A DNA stretch of 64,000 bases from JAOTVV01 sp041602035 (GTDB lineage Bacteria; Gemmatimonadota; Gemmatimonadetes; Gemmatimonadales; GWC2-71-9), in assembly GCA_041602035.1 (NCBI GenBank), contig JBFIHA010000008.1, forward strand, positions 88,576 through 152,575, read 5' to 3'. The notes beneath the pieces were generated by a model. The model worked only from the letters and a program-made list of their open reading frames with translations, was not told where the DNA came from and did not search any database. Position numbers and translations under genes: made by a program. Of the stretch, positions 44,007 through 53,249 are shown piece after piece (the first letter of the stretch is position 1; each line of letters starts with the position of its first letter).

Positions 44007-44353
44007 ATGTCGCTCCGAGCAATGTGGTCGCTGCTTGGATATGTGGATCGGCATGACGACGCGCAACCCACGACACGGTCGCACCGTGCACGGTGACTCG
44101 CCCCCCTCCGGTCGACCTGCGCGGAGTGCGGAAACTCGGTGTCCACAATTCCACATCGCGTGGAAAGACCGCCGCGCCGCCGTCCCGCTGGAGGATCGTG
44201 TGTCCACACATGTCGCACACGGGGGTGGCGATCCGAAGAAAGAACGGCGCTTGCGGCGAACGCGCGTCGCCGTAGTTTGAGCCACCTCACTGGTGACCTG
44301 GTTCCTCCCTCCGGCCACCGCAGGAAGACGATCGACGCATCGGAAGGCCGTGA
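44007..44353. other. 347-base intergenic region between divergent genes
   Basis: It holds the upstream regions of the VOC gene (minus) and a small Cys-rich gene (plus). I see no confident gene. A GTGTCCACA nonamer occurs twice (about 44139-44147 and 44200-44208). A weak -35/-10 pair (TTGCGG, 16 bases, TAGTTT) points toward the plus gene. Confidence 0.35.
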
Positions 44354-44677
44354 ATGGCGGATTACACGCCGTTGGGACTGGAGAAGATCGCGCGGCAAGC
44401 GGCCAATGACCTTTCGTTGATCCGATGTCCGCGGGACAGTGTGGTGATGCGGGTGGTGGCGAGTCGGGCGGAGCCGGTGAACGGTGCGACCAGTGAGGCT
44501 CGGGAGTTTCGGTCGCGCCCGCCGAGTACGGGCTGGCAGGTGAAGGAACTCGACGTCGAATGTCCGGCGTGCCGCCGTCGGGCCACCGGTATTCGACCCG
44601 ATCCACGACCTGTGCAGCGCGCGCCAACCCCGTCGCGATTCGGGTCGGGCGCGCCGCCGACGTCAACCCGAGTCTAG
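44354..44677 (+). CDS. Small Cys-containing protein of unknown function
   Basis: The 107-residue product starts MADYTPLGLEKIARQAANDL and carries CPRD near residue 25 and CPACRRR near 73. These could form a zinc-ribbon-like site, with a polar, Arg/Pro-rich tail. I do not recognise the family. The ATG at 44354 has GGAAGG 6-7 bases upstream, and codon use resembles its neighbours, which supports a real gene. Its stop overlaps the convergent kinase stop by 4 bases. The polar tail after residue 80 looks less conserved. Confidence 0.6.
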   Translation: MADYTPLGLEKIARQAANDLSLIRCPRDSVVMRVVASRAEPVNGATSEAREFRSRPPSTGWQVKELDVECPACRRRATGIRPDPRPVQRAPTPSRFGSGAPPTSTRV

Positions 44678-47640
44678 CCTGCCCCCAGGCGGGTCAACCC
44701 ATCCCGCACCCGCGTGAGCCACGGGCCCACGATCGCAGGCTCGCCTGCTTCCCACAGACGCTCCGCCATCCGGTAGTAGTACACCGCTTCCTCTCGGCGG
44801 CCGTCGGCCTCCGCAAGCTCCGCGGCCTCGATCGCGCCCCGTGCCGTGTAGAATCCGATCCACGTATGCGGGGGCGCGAATGACCGGAACAGCGCGGCCG
44901 CGCGCTCGGAGGCCCCTGCCCGGCGGAGAATCTGCGCGAGGTGGAACCGGAGGGCAGGTTCCGGATCGGCCTCGCCGACATACCCGGAGTGGATCGTCCA
45001 CAGATCGTACGCGCGCACCGCCTCGACCTGGGCGCGGTCGAGGTCGCCGCGACGTACGGCGATCCGTGCCTCCAAGTCGGCATTCAGCGACCCCGTCCAA
45101 TCCCACGGCGTGTCGCCACGCGGCAGCGCGGCCAGGGCGCGTTGCCACACCCGCGCGCGGCTGGTATCGCCGAGTGACGCGTGATAGGCCCCGACCGCCC
45201 AACCGGTCGCCCACACCTCGGGTTTCGAGTTGAGATAGGCGGCGAGCGACTCGGCTGGCGCGAAGGCGGCGAGCTCGAGTGCTGCGCGGCCCGCCGCGGC
45301 AGCATCGCCAACACCAAGCAAGGTGGCGGCGATCACGAACCGATTGACCGTCGGCCGGACCTGGTCGAGCCGGCCCGTGCGGATGAGGGAGTCGGCTGCC
45401 GCCACTTTTCCTTCGGCGAGCCACAGCTGGGCACGGGCGCCTTCTCCGATCCGTTGATGAAACACCGGCATGGTATCGTGTAGCAGCAGATTCACAAATC
45501 GCTCGGCGAGCTGTGGCCGCACGGTGCGGAGATCCCGCAAGCCGGTAAACACCGCGGGTGCTGATGTGGCTGCCAAGGACCGGAGGAGGCGGTCGCGCTC
45601 GTCGGCGGGAGCGTCGAGCGCCCGAATGGCCCCGAGGCGCCCCTGCACGAGGGGGCTCAGCGTATCGAGCGTCCGAAGCCGCTCGAGTGCTGCGCGGACC
45701 GCTTCGGTGTCGCTCGTGAGTAGGCCGAGCCACGCCAGTTGGGCCCAGGTGGCGATCGATGACGAGTCGATGCGGGCCGCGCGGCGATACGCGTCAATCA
45801 CGTCGTCCAGCCGCTTTTCCATCTGCCAGCCGTCACGCAGAAACGCGAACGCCAGACCGTGGGCGGCATCCACGTCCAGCGAATCGATCTCCAAGATCCG
45901 TTCGTACAGGGCGGCAGCGCGCACTCCTTCGGTCGCATCCATCGCTCGTGCGGCTTCAACCCGGAGCCGGTTGCGGGGCGTCAAGCGGTCTCGGTGCCGC
46001 ATGGCCGCTTCGATGATGGGCGTGAGCCCGATGTACGGCTGCGCGTCGAGGTACAACACCATCGACCGGATCTCGAACAACTCCATATGGGCGAGCGCGA
46101 AGGTCGAGTCGCGCTCGACGGCGCGCTGCGCCGCCTGTTCCGCCTCGCGGAAGAGGCCTCGGCGCTTGAGGCTCTTGGCCTCCAAATACGCCTGGAGTGC
46201 GTGGATCGATGTCGTGGCAAAGTTTTCGATCACCGGCACCGTCGGCAGTGTGTCCCGCTTCCACAGGCTCGCCACCACGTCGATGGCCAGGCGGTTGACC
46301 GCATAGGAGAGGCTTTCGGCAGGCGCCGCCGCGTCGATCGTCGCCACCACGGTCCCCGTCGAATCGTAGACCCTGACGCTCGTGCTGATTTGGCCTCCGA
46401 GCGACGTGATCGAGCCGAGCAGGAAGTACGGTGCGGCGATCCGACGTCCCAGCGCGAGCGCTTCATCGAGTTCCGGAGCGTCCAACGCTGTGTCGTTGGA
46501 TCGTCGCAACGAGCGCCACAGCCCCACCGGGTCGGCCACGGTCATCCCGACCGTGCCGTCGAGTGCGGCCGCCAGCAGATCGGCCGTGCCCTCACCCAGC
46601 GCACTCGCCTCGGTCCCCGAGGCCCGGAACGGGAAGACGGCGAGGGTGACCGGGCGCTCGCCGGCCTGTGCCTCCCGGACGATCACCCCGCGCACCAGCA
46701 CCGCCGCGATCAGCCCGGCGGCGAGCACACCCGCTCCGACCAGCGCCATCCGCACCGTCCGTTTCCGCACCGCACGAAGCGTCTGTATCGAGCGCCTGAC
46801 GGGCGAGACCTCGGCAGACACCGCCGCCTGGAACTCCGTGGCCGTCGCATACCGGTCGGCAGGGGCCGGTGCCAACGCCCGACGAATGGCGGCCTCCAGT
46901 CCGGGTCCCACGGAGGAGCGAACGGCCGATAGGGAGCGCAGCTCGTCTGTGAGCTGGCGGGCCAGGATGGCTTGGGGGGTGGGCCCCGTATGCGGCGGCT
47001 CGCCCGAGAGCATTTCGTACAACACGCATGCCAACGAGTAGATGTCGCTTCGCCCGTCGATCCGGGGCTCGGCACTCGCCTGCTCGGGGCTCATGTAGGC
47101 GGGCGTGCCGATCGCGAGACCGAATTGCGTCAGGCGATCCCCGCCGCCTTCGGAGACAGCACGTGCGATCCCGAAGTCGGCGACCAGCGCGTGCCCGGAT
47201 TCCAGGAGGATATTTTCCGGCTTGATGTCGCGGTGGACGATCCCCATGCTGTGGGCGTAGCTCAGGGCATCGGCAACCTCTCGTGTGATCTGAACTGCTT
47301 CGTCCAGCGGGAGCTGGCCCTCTCGGGTCATGCGATCGCGGAGCGACTCTCCCTCAACGAGCGGCATCACGTAGTACAGGAATCCGTCGGCTTCACCCGA
47401 GTCGTGGAGTGCGAGGATGTGCGGATGGTGGAGGCGAGCGGTCGTCTTGATCTCGCGCAGGAACCGCTCCGGTCCGAGCGCCGCCGCGAGCTGCGGGCGC
47501 AAGACCTTGATGGCCACGGGTCGTTCGTGGCGCAGGTCCTGCGCGTAGTAAACGGTGGCCATGCCACCGCTGCCCAGCTCGTGTTCCACTGCGTAGCGGT
47601 CGGCGAGCGCCGCCTGCAGTCGTTTCAGGGAGTCGGCCAC
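44674..47640 (-). CDS. PknB-like Ser/Thr protein kinase with TPR-like C-terminal domain
   Basis: The 988-residue protein has a cytoplasmic Hanks-type kinase domain: G-loop GSGGMATV at 23-30, K45, HRDIKPEN at 136-143 and DFG at 155-157. A transmembrane helix follows at about 298-317, then an extracytoplasmic region with a TolB-like domain (VTLAVFPFRASG...) and many helical repeats of TPR type. All catalytic residues are present. This layout is common in Gemmatimonadota and Acidobacteriota. The partner phosphatase and substrates are unknown. Start is GTG 47640, with GGAGG about 6 bases upstream. Confidence 0.93.
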   Translation of the reverse strand: MADSLKRLQAALADRYAVEHELGSGGMATVYYAQDLRHERPVAIKVLRPQLAAALGPERFLREIKTTARLHHPHILALHDSGEADGFLYYVMPLVEGESLRDRMTREGQLPLDEAVQITREVADALSYAHSMGIVHRDIKPENILLESGHALVADFGIARAVSEGGGDRLTQFGLAIGTPAYMSPEQASAEPRIDGRSDIYSLACVLYEMLSGEPPHTGPTPQAILARQLTDELRSLSAVRSSVGPGLEAAIRRALAPAPADRYATATEFQAAVSAEVSPVRRSIQTLRAVRKRTVRMALVGAGVLAAGLIAAVLVRGVIVREAQAGERPVTLAVFPFRASGTEASALGEGTADLLAAALDGTVGMTVADPVGLWRSLRRSNDTALDAPELDEALALGRRIAAPYFLLGSITSLGGQISTSVRVYDSTGTVVATIDAAAPAESLSYAVNRLAIDVVASLWKRDTLPTVPVIENFATTSIHALQAYLEAKSLKRRGLFREAEQAAQRAVERDSTFALAHMELFEIRSMVLYLDAQPYIGLTPIIEAAMRHRDRLTPRNRLRVEAARAMDATEGVRAAALYERILEIDSLDVDAAHGLAFAFLRDGWQMEKRLDDVIDAYRRAARIDSSSIATWAQLAWLGLLTSDTEAVRAALERLRTLDTLSPLVQGRLGAIRALDAPADERDRLLRSLAATSAPAVFTGLRDLRTVRPQLAERFVNLLLHDTMPVFHQRIGEGARAQLWLAEGKVAAADSLIRTGRLDQVRPTVNRFVIAATLLGVGDAAAAGRAALELAAFAPAESLAAYLNSKPEVWATGWAVGAYHASLGDTSRARVWQRALAALPRGDTPWDWTGSLNADLEARIAVRRGDLDRAQVEAVRAYDLWTIHSGYVGEADPEPALRFHLAQILRRAGASERAAALFRSFAPPHTWIGFYTARGAIEAAELAEADGRREEAVYYYRMAERLWEAGEPAIVGPWLTRVRDGLTRLGAG

Positions 47641-47723
47641 CTACGCCTCCGGCCGCGGGATACCGGTAGAGTAAGGGCGAGGCCCGGAGGTGCGCCAGGC
47701 CGCCGTGAGGTCCGGTGGTCGGG

Positions 47724-48305
47724 TCATCGCCGTCGCGGAATGAATCGGGGAACCCGTTGGTGGTACTCGTCGTAGGCCGCGCCGAACCGCGCTCGCAGTT
47801 CGCGTTCCTCCAGGATGACGAGGGGCACCATGGCCCCGACGGTGACCGCCACGACCACGTACCCGCCCAGGTAATTGGCCACGAGGGCGTAGGCCAGCAC
47901 ACCGAGCATCACTTCGAGATACCGCGGGTGGCGGATTCTGGCGTAGATACCGTCGGTGAGGAGTCGTCCCGGGTCGCCGTCCCGCAGTTCGGGGATGCCG
48001 GAGAGGATGCGCATGGTGAGTTGTTGTCGCCGCTTCAGGCCGAGGGCCACGACTACCGTAAACAGCACGACCCCCGCCGCGACAAGCGGCCACCTGGTCC
48101 CGAAGTCCGTGGCGAGCAGCGTGCGCCGTGCCCGGAACAGGACCCACATCGATGCGATCCACGGTACAGCGAGGACAGCATAGGTCCACGTCGGGCCCAG
48201 TCTGCGCCAGAACTGGACGAAGGGATGGACGGCAAACCACACGAACACGGCGGGGGGGACGGTGACGACCAGGAGCACCGCGAGCACGTAGCGCAGGGTG
48301 TTCAT
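47724..48305 (-). CDS. ICMT/PEMT-like membrane methyltransferase
   Basis: The 193-residue product has about five membrane helices and a C-terminal motif typical of isoprenylcysteine carboxyl methyltransferase-like proteins: GIYARIRHPRYLEVMLGVL, later VILEERELRARFGAAYDEYHQRVPRFIP. Those elements bind SAM in the PEMT/ICMT fold. Targets in bacteria are mostly unknown; lipids or small molecules are likely. It lies 12 bases from the DUF2277 gene start and about 80 from the kinase. Confidence 0.85.
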   Translation of the reverse strand: MNTLRYVLAVLLVVTVPPAVFVWFAVHPFVQFWRRLGPTWTYAVLAVPWIASMWVLFRARRTLLATDFGTRWPLVAAGVVLFTVVVALGLKRRQQLTMRILSGIPELRDGDPGRLLTDGIYARIRHPRYLEVMLGVLAYALVANYLGGYVVVAVTVGAMVPLVILEERELRARFGAAYDEYHQRVPRFIPRRR

Positions 48306-48317
48306 CGGTGCCCAGAA

Positions 48318-48536
48318 TCAGGCGGGCTGCCGCGCCACCCGTGTCTCAAGCGCATCGAAGAGCCGTCGCGAGACGGCCGCAGTGTCGCGCACGGCACGAT
48401 CGAACGCCTCCCGATTGACTCGAGAGGGCACGCGGTACCCACTGATCTTACGGACGAACTGTAGGGCGGCTGCCTCGAGCTCCGCGTCGGTGGGCGCCCG
48501 GTCCGGGTACCGCAATCGCTTGATGTTTCGGCACAT
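48318..48536 (-). CDS. DUF2277 family protein
   Basis: The 72-residue protein starts MCRNIKRLRYPDRAPT and has ELEAAALQFVRKISGYRVPS, which is the DUF2277 pattern. It is a small cytoplasmic protein of unknown role, often seen near DNA or membrane genes. It is co-directional with the ICMT-like gene that follows it by 12 bases. Length is normal for the family. Confidence 0.9.
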   Translation of the reverse strand: MCRNIKRLRYPDRAPTDAELEAAALQFVRKISGYRVPSRVNREAFDRAVRDTAAVSRRLFDALETRVARQPA

Positions 48537-48621
48537 GATCGTCTTCCATGCTTCGAGTCTCGCCAGGGCGGTGTCGCGACCTGTGAAGATAGGTCATTGG
48601 AGCGCCATTGGTGGTCGCGGC

Positions 48622-49152
48622 TCACCCTCCGAGCCGCTCGAACCGGGCTGCCTTGGTGTATACGGTGAGGCGATCGACCCCGGGCCCCTGAACGTCGCAC
48701 GCGGTTTGCACCCGCAGCACGGAGGGTGTCCCGAACACATACGCCTGGGTCACGTCGAGGAGGCATCGGGCCGCGGGCGTGTATCGGATACCATTCGGAT
48801 CGGTCCACGACACCCGATTGAGGGTCCCGTCCGTCTCGACGATACCGGCCGCATAGAGGTCCGAGATCACGAACGTGATCCGGGTCGTGTCGCCCTGGAC
48901 GATGCGTTCCGCCAGGAGCGTATGGGGGCTGCGATCCCCGCGCACCGTGTAGACGTACTCCACGCCCCGCTCGAGCGTGACCCGCGCCGAAGGCACGTCA
49001 CGGCTCAGCACGACGACCGCCGTGTTGGTGTCGGGATTCGTGAGCTGGTCGAGCGCGAGATCGGTGTCTGCGATCGTATCGCAGGCCCACGCGAGCATCA
49101 GATTCCCGACGGCGAGCACCGCACCGCCGTAGGAATGCCGCCGGGACGTCAT
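48622..49152 (-). CDS. Predicted lipoprotein of unknown function
   Basis: The product is 176 residues, with a signal peptide and lipobox (MLAWAC, Cys at about 23). The mature part is beta-rich with a VYTVRGDRSPHTLL segment and no recognised domain. Its ATG (49152) overlaps the stop of the alpha/beta hydrolase gene by 4 bases, so the two are co-expressed and probably share a role in the envelope. Upstream frame extensions look like shadow sequence. Confidence 0.7.
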   Translation of the reverse strand: MTSRRHSYGGAVLAVGNLMLAWACDTIADTDLALDQLTNPDTNTAVVVLSRDVPSARVTLERGVEYVYTVRGDRSPHTLLAERIVQGDTTRITFVISDLYAAGIVETDGTLNRVSWTDPNGIRYTPAARCLLDVTQAYVFGTPSVLRVQTACDVQGPGVDRLTVYTKAARFERLGG

Positions 49153-50168
49153 CGGGTGCGTTGGGCGAGGAACCAGTCGATCAGGTCCCTGTTGTCCACG
49201 ATGGTCCACGTATGTGGCGATGCCCCGTCGGCGTATCCTTTTCGCCGTGCATGCGTCGTGACCAACTCGGCGCCGGCGTTGCCAAGCAGGCGCAGTTGAT
49301 TCACCAGGGCCGCAAGATCGATCGAGTTCATGCTGTAGTAGCTCTTGCGGCGGTGCTCGATCCACCAACCCACATCCGGCTCGTGGTAGGCCCGTAGTGG
49401 AAGGTCACGGAGGAAGACGGCATTGCCGCCGTGGGGCTCGGACCACGTAAACGGGGCGTACGCGGCGTAGCGCCAGTATCGATGGCGCGGCGTGCCGCCG
49501 AAGTTCGTCTCCAAGAGGTACGTGACCCAGCGTCCCTCATCGGCGGCGGCCGGATGAAACGCGTCCTCGGCCGCGCGTCGCTCGGCGCGCCACAACCGGG
49601 CCATGTCGAGGGGCGCGTCCACGACCGCAGCGGCGGCGGGCGTGAGCCAGAACGCATCCCGGTGCTGTTTCAGGAAGATGGCGAGCTTGAGCGCGCGCGT
49701 GCCGCCCAGCGACAAGCCAGCGAAGTACACCGGCGTGTGGCGAAGTCCGTTGGCCTCGAGCCCCTCCTGGATGCGTCGGGCCACGTCCGCCATGGTGCTG
49801 TCGTGGAAGAAGAAGTCGAGCGGGTTTCCCGTGGTGATGTGCAGCTCCGCGACCCGGCGGGCGGCCGCTTCGTAGCCGAACGTGCCTGGCTCGGTCGGAC
49901 CGTCGATGGTGGGTGGGTGGGCGTCGAAGAACACCACCACACCCTGCGGTGCCTCGGGGCCGGCCGGGAGAATGAGGGTAAATCCCTTGGGCGTCATCTC
50001 GACCACGCGGTCCGCCTCGTACCCAATGCGGAGCACGCCCGGCGTGGGCTGGTATCGCTCGATCACGAGTTGGGCACTGGCTGGCGGGACGATCCAGAGA
50101 ACCAGTCCGCAGAGCAGGGAAAACGCTCGTCCGGCGAGGTGCTCCCGGTAGGATGATGCCACGCCCAT
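49149..50168 (-). CDS. Exported alpha/beta-hydrolase-like protein
   Basis: The product is about 339 residues with a signal peptide (MGVASSYREHLAGRAFSLLCGLVLWIVPPASA). The body has a serine-hydrolase nucleophile elbow GLSLGG (about 165-170), preceded by a YFAGLS strand. Acid and His of the triad are not certain; a late DWF or the final ...HTWTIVDNRD region may hold the His. The architecture is like bacterial esterases or feruloyl-esterase-like proteins, and the substrate is unknown. The chosen ATG (50168) begins directly before the signal. It is translationally linked to the following lipoprotein. Confidence 0.75.
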   Translation of the reverse strand: MGVASSYREHLAGRAFSLLCGLVLWIVPPASAQLVIERYQPTPGVLRIGYEADRVVEMTPKGFTLILPAGPEAPQGVVVFFDAHPPTIDGPTEPGTFGYEAAARRVAELHITTGNPLDFFFHDSTMADVARRIQEGLEANGLRHTPVYFAGLSLGGTRALKLAIFLKQHRDAFWLTPAAAAVVDAPLDMARLWRAERRAAEDAFHPAAADEGRWVTYLLETNFGGTPRHRYWRYAAYAPFTWSEPHGGNAVFLRDLPLRAYHEPDVGWWIEHRRKSYYSMNSIDLAALVNQLRLLGNAGAELVTTHARRKGYADGASPHTWTIVDNRDLIDWFLAQRTR

Positions 50169-50178
50169 GAAGGTCGGC

Positions 50179-50856
50179 TCAGGCCACGGGCGCGGCGAGC
50201 TGCCCATTCATCGGGAGCAGGTCCAACATACGGTGCCCGTCCGCTTCGATGGTCTCCCCGCGGGTGAAGCCCACCGGATGCCGGAACTCCGGTCCGTCGA
50301 AAACGAAGGTGTGGTACTCGCCGCGTTCACCTCCCGGGTCGAGGTCGTCGGAACACGAGATCTCGGTGACCAGGTCCGCGTCCAGCTCCTTCCCCAGGTG
50401 CGGCACGGCTGGCATGCCGAGGTTGACCGAGATCACCAGGGCGCGATAGCCCCGTTCCACGACTTCCCACGCCACCTCCACACTCAAGTCGCCCCACAGC
50501 GGCTCCAGGTGCTCCAGTCCGGCGGCGCGTACCCGCTGCTCGTACCACTCGCGGATATCGGTCAGGTGAACGTTGCCGAACACCACACCGGTAATCCCCC
50601 GGCGCTTGAGCGTGTCGAGGAGATCGTGAAACACGGGCTCGAAGGCGTGGACCGGCGTTGGTGCGGTGACCAGGTCGATACCGATCGCTTTGGCCTGTTC
50701 CACGAGCAGCTGTTTGCGGAGGCCGTGGTAGCGAACGCGTCCCGATGAACCGTCGTACATCGCCGCCAACAGCTGCACGTCGAGTCCGGCCCGCCTGGCG
50801 CGATCCAGGGCGAGAGTGGAGTCCTTCCCGCCGCTGGTCATCAAGGCGTACGGCAT
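50179..50856 (-). CDS. Dph6-like PP-loop ATPase (diphthine--ammonia ligase-like)
   Basis: The 225-residue product starts MPYALMTSGGKDSTLALDRA, the PP-loop of the N-type ATP pyrophosphatases (SGGKDS at 8-13). It also has a C-terminal PGGERGEYHTFVFDGPEF motif, the Dph6/YdjA-like signature GGExGE(Y/F)xT. In archaea and eukaryotes Dph6 makes diphthamide on EF2, but bacteria lack diphthamide, so the true role here is unknown. Start ATG 50856 is chosen because the PP-loop must be near the N-terminus. It is 10 bases from the alpha/beta hydrolase. Confidence 0.9.
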   Translation of the reverse strand: MPYALMTSGGKDSTLALDRARRAGLDVQLLAAMYDGSSGRVRYHGLRKQLLVEQAKAIGIDLVTAPTPVHAFEPVFHDLLDTLKRRGITGVVFGNVHLTDIREWYEQRVRAAGLEHLEPLWGDLSVEVAWEVVERGYRALVISVNLGMPAVPHLGKELDADLVTEISCSDDLDPGGERGEYHTFVFDGPEFRHPVGFTRGETIEADGHRMLDLLPMNGQLAAPVA

Positions 50857-51013
50857 GCGGGAAACTACGGCGCCTTCGCGGCGGCCGTTAGGGGGCCGAC
50901 GTCCTCGCCAGGGCCCTCCCCAGGGCTCCCCGCGGTTCCCCAAGGCCATTATTCTTGTCTGTCCTTCACACCGGGCCTGCCGGTGCGTACCCCGACCGTC
51001 CAGGGATCCAGCG

Positions 51014-53212
51014 ATGCGCACACCCGTCCACGACGACCCCCCGCCGAGACTATTCGGCACGTTCGCCGGGGTATTCACGCCCACGCTGCTGACCATCCTG
51101 GGCGTGATCATGTTTCTCCGTCTGGGTTGGACGGTGGGGAACGCGGGCTTGGTCGGGGGGATCGCGATCATTCTCCTGGCAAACGGGATCACGGCGGCGA
51201 CCGGCCTTTCACTGTCGTCGATCGCCACCAACACGCGGCTCGGGGCGGGCGGACCGTATGCGATCATTTCCAAGTCGCTCGGATTCGAGATCGGTGGCAG
51301 CATCGGAGTGCCGCTCTACCTGTCCCAAGCGCTCGCCGTGGCGATGTACGTCTTCGGCTTTCGGGAAGGATGGAACTGGATCTTTCCGAATCACTCCCCG
51401 CTGCTCGTCGACCTGGCAATCTTTGCCGTGGTCCTGGTGATTGCCTATCTCAGTGCCAATCTCGCATTCCGCATCCAGTACGTGGTCATGGCCGTCATCG
51501 CCGTCTCGTTAGTCCTGATCTTGGGCAACGCGGAGGTGTGGCGGTCGGGTGTGCGACCGGAAGTGTGGGGCGGATTCGTCGAAGCGGTGGGGGAGGGGTC
51601 GTCCGGCGCGGGCTTCTGGGTGGTGTTCGCCGTCTTCTTTCCGGCGGTCACGGGGATTCTGGCCGGTGCCAACATGTCCGGAGAGCTGGCCAACCCGCGC
51701 CGCAGCATTCCCCTGGGCACGTTGTCGGCCATCGCCCTCAGTGGGCTGATCTATCTCGTCTTGGCCGTGTGGACTTCCCGGGCCGGGACGAGCCGGGAAC
51801 TGGTCTCGAACTACACCATCATGCTCGATAAGTCGCTGTGGGGACCCGGGGTGCTGGCCGGACTCTTGGGTGCCACGTTCTCGTCGGCGCTTACCTCCCT
51901 GGTTGGCGCGCCGCGCATCCTGGCCGCCCTGGCACGGGATCGTATCCTGCCGGGGACACAGGGCCTGGCCCAACTCCATGGTGGGGAGCCGCGCCGCGCC
52001 ATGATGCTGACGGGTGGCATCGTGCTCGTCGGTCTGATGCTGCGCGACCTCAACGTGATCGCGCCGCTCATCACCATGTTCTTCCTGATCACGTACACGG
52101 TGATCAACGTCGTGTTGCTCGCCGAGTCGAGCCTCGGGCTCATGAGCTTCCGCCCGACACTGCGACTGCCGAGGATCGTCCCGCTTCTCGGCGCCGTCGG
52201 ATGCCTGTTCGCGATGTTCATCGTGAACGCCACGTTCGGTCTCGTGGCCGTGGCGGTGGTGACGGGCCTCTACCTGTGGATCGTGTGGCGCGGGGAGATC
52301 CCGCGAACCGGCACGGTCCGGAGCGGGATGTTCGTCGCATTCGCCGAGTGGGCGGCGGGGAAGGTGATCGAGCTCGACATGTCGGCCCGCCGCGCGTGGA
52401 AGCCGAACCTGTTGATGCCGGTCCAGGACCCGGCCAGAATCCGAGGAGAGTTTTCGCTGCTGGTGGATCTCTGTCGACCCGAGGGCACGATCAAGTTCCT
52501 GGGCCTTGCGACGCGCGATAACGTGAGCGACCTCTCGCCGCGTTTCCACAAGCTGTGTGCTTCCTTTCAGAAGCAGGGGGTGATGGCGACCAGCTCGATC
52601 GTCGACACAGCGGGGTTCGGTGCGGGAACGGTCACGGGATTGCAGGCACTGGGCAGCGCCTTCTTCCGTCCCAACGTGTTGCTGCTCAATCTGCCTACGG
52701 ACACCGGGCGGTTCGAGGAATTTCGCGAGCTCATCCGGGAGGCGTCCCGCCTCGGTGTGGGCGTCATGCTCGTGGCGCTGCACGAGAAGGCAGGACTGGG
52801 CATGGCCAAGACCGTGAACGTCTGGATTCCACCGAAGCGTCCCGGTGAGCTGCTGACCGACTACCTCAAGGCTCACAACCTCAACCTGGCCATCCTCACG
52901 GCCCTGCGCCTCAGCGCCGCCTGGCGGGCGGATCTGAACCTGATCACGGTGGTCGAGCGGGACGACGCCGTGTACGGTGCCCGGGCCACCCTCGACGAGC
53001 TTCGCGACCTGTGCCGGATCAGCGACGATGCGGCGAGCCTCGTGATGGTAGGCGCGTTCGACGAGTGCGTGCGCAAGGCGCCGCAATCGGACATGGACGT
53101 CATGGGACTCCGGCCAGGTCCGGACCTGGAGTTCGTGGCGGCGATGGTCGAGGCGACGCGGTCGTCGTGTATCTTCGCGGGAGACTCGGGCGACGAGAGT
53201 GCGCTTGCATAG
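51014..53212 (+). CDS. SLC12-like cation-chloride cotransporter
   Basis: The 732-residue protein has an APC-fold membrane domain of about 12 helices (residues 10-435), with TPTLLTILGVIMFLRLGWTVG at the start, a strong match to the SLC12 N-terminal helix. A C-terminal cytoplasmic SLC12-like regulatory domain follows (about 460-732, MPVQDPARIRGEFSLLVDLC). Such proteins move Na, K and Cl together in animals; bacterial forms are known mainly from sequence and a few structures. ATG 51014 is used; AGGG is about 8 bases upstream. An upstream open frame has no support. Confidence 0.9.
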   Translation: MRTPVHDDPPPRLFGTFAGVFTPTLLTILGVIMFLRLGWTVGNAGLVGGIAIILLANGITAATGLSLSSIATNTRLGAGGPYAIISKSLGFEIGGSIGVPLYLSQALAVAMYVFGFREGWNWIFPNHSPLLVDLAIFAVVLVIAYLSANLAFRIQYVVMAVIAVSLVLILGNAEVWRSGVRPEVWGGFVEAVGEGSSGAGFWVVFAVFFPAVTGILAGANMSGELANPRRSIPLGTLSAIALSGLIYLVLAVWTSRAGTSRELVSNYTIMLDKSLWGPGVLAGLLGATFSSALTSLVGAPRILAALARDRILPGTQGLAQLHGGEPRRAMMLTGGIVLVGLMLRDLNVIAPLITMFFLITYTVINVVLLAESSLGLMSFRPTLRLPRIVPLLGAVGCLFAMFIVNATFGLVAVAVVTGLYLWIVWRGEIPRTGTVRSGMFVAFAEWAAGKVIELDMSARRAWKPNLLMPVQDPARIRGEFSLLVDLCRPEGTIKFLGLATRDNVSDLSPRFHKLCASFQKQGVMATSSIVDTAGFGAGTVTGLQALGSAFFRPNVLLLNLPTDTGRFEEFRELIREASRLGVGVMLVALHEKAGLGMAKTVNVWIPPKRPGELLTDYLKAHNLNLAILTALRLSAAWRADLNLITVVERDDAVYGARATLDELRDLCRISDDAASLVMVGAFDECVRKAPQSDMDVMGLRPGPDLEFVAAMVEATRSSCIFAGDSGDESALA

Positions 53213-53249
53213 ACGGTGGACGGGGTTGACTCCCCATTCCTCTCCGTGA

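Noticed and set aside
44100..44220. Small minus-strand frame starting MCDMCGHT
   Set aside because: The first 30 codons look plausible, but the bias fades, there is no ribosome site and the frame runs into the VOC gene.
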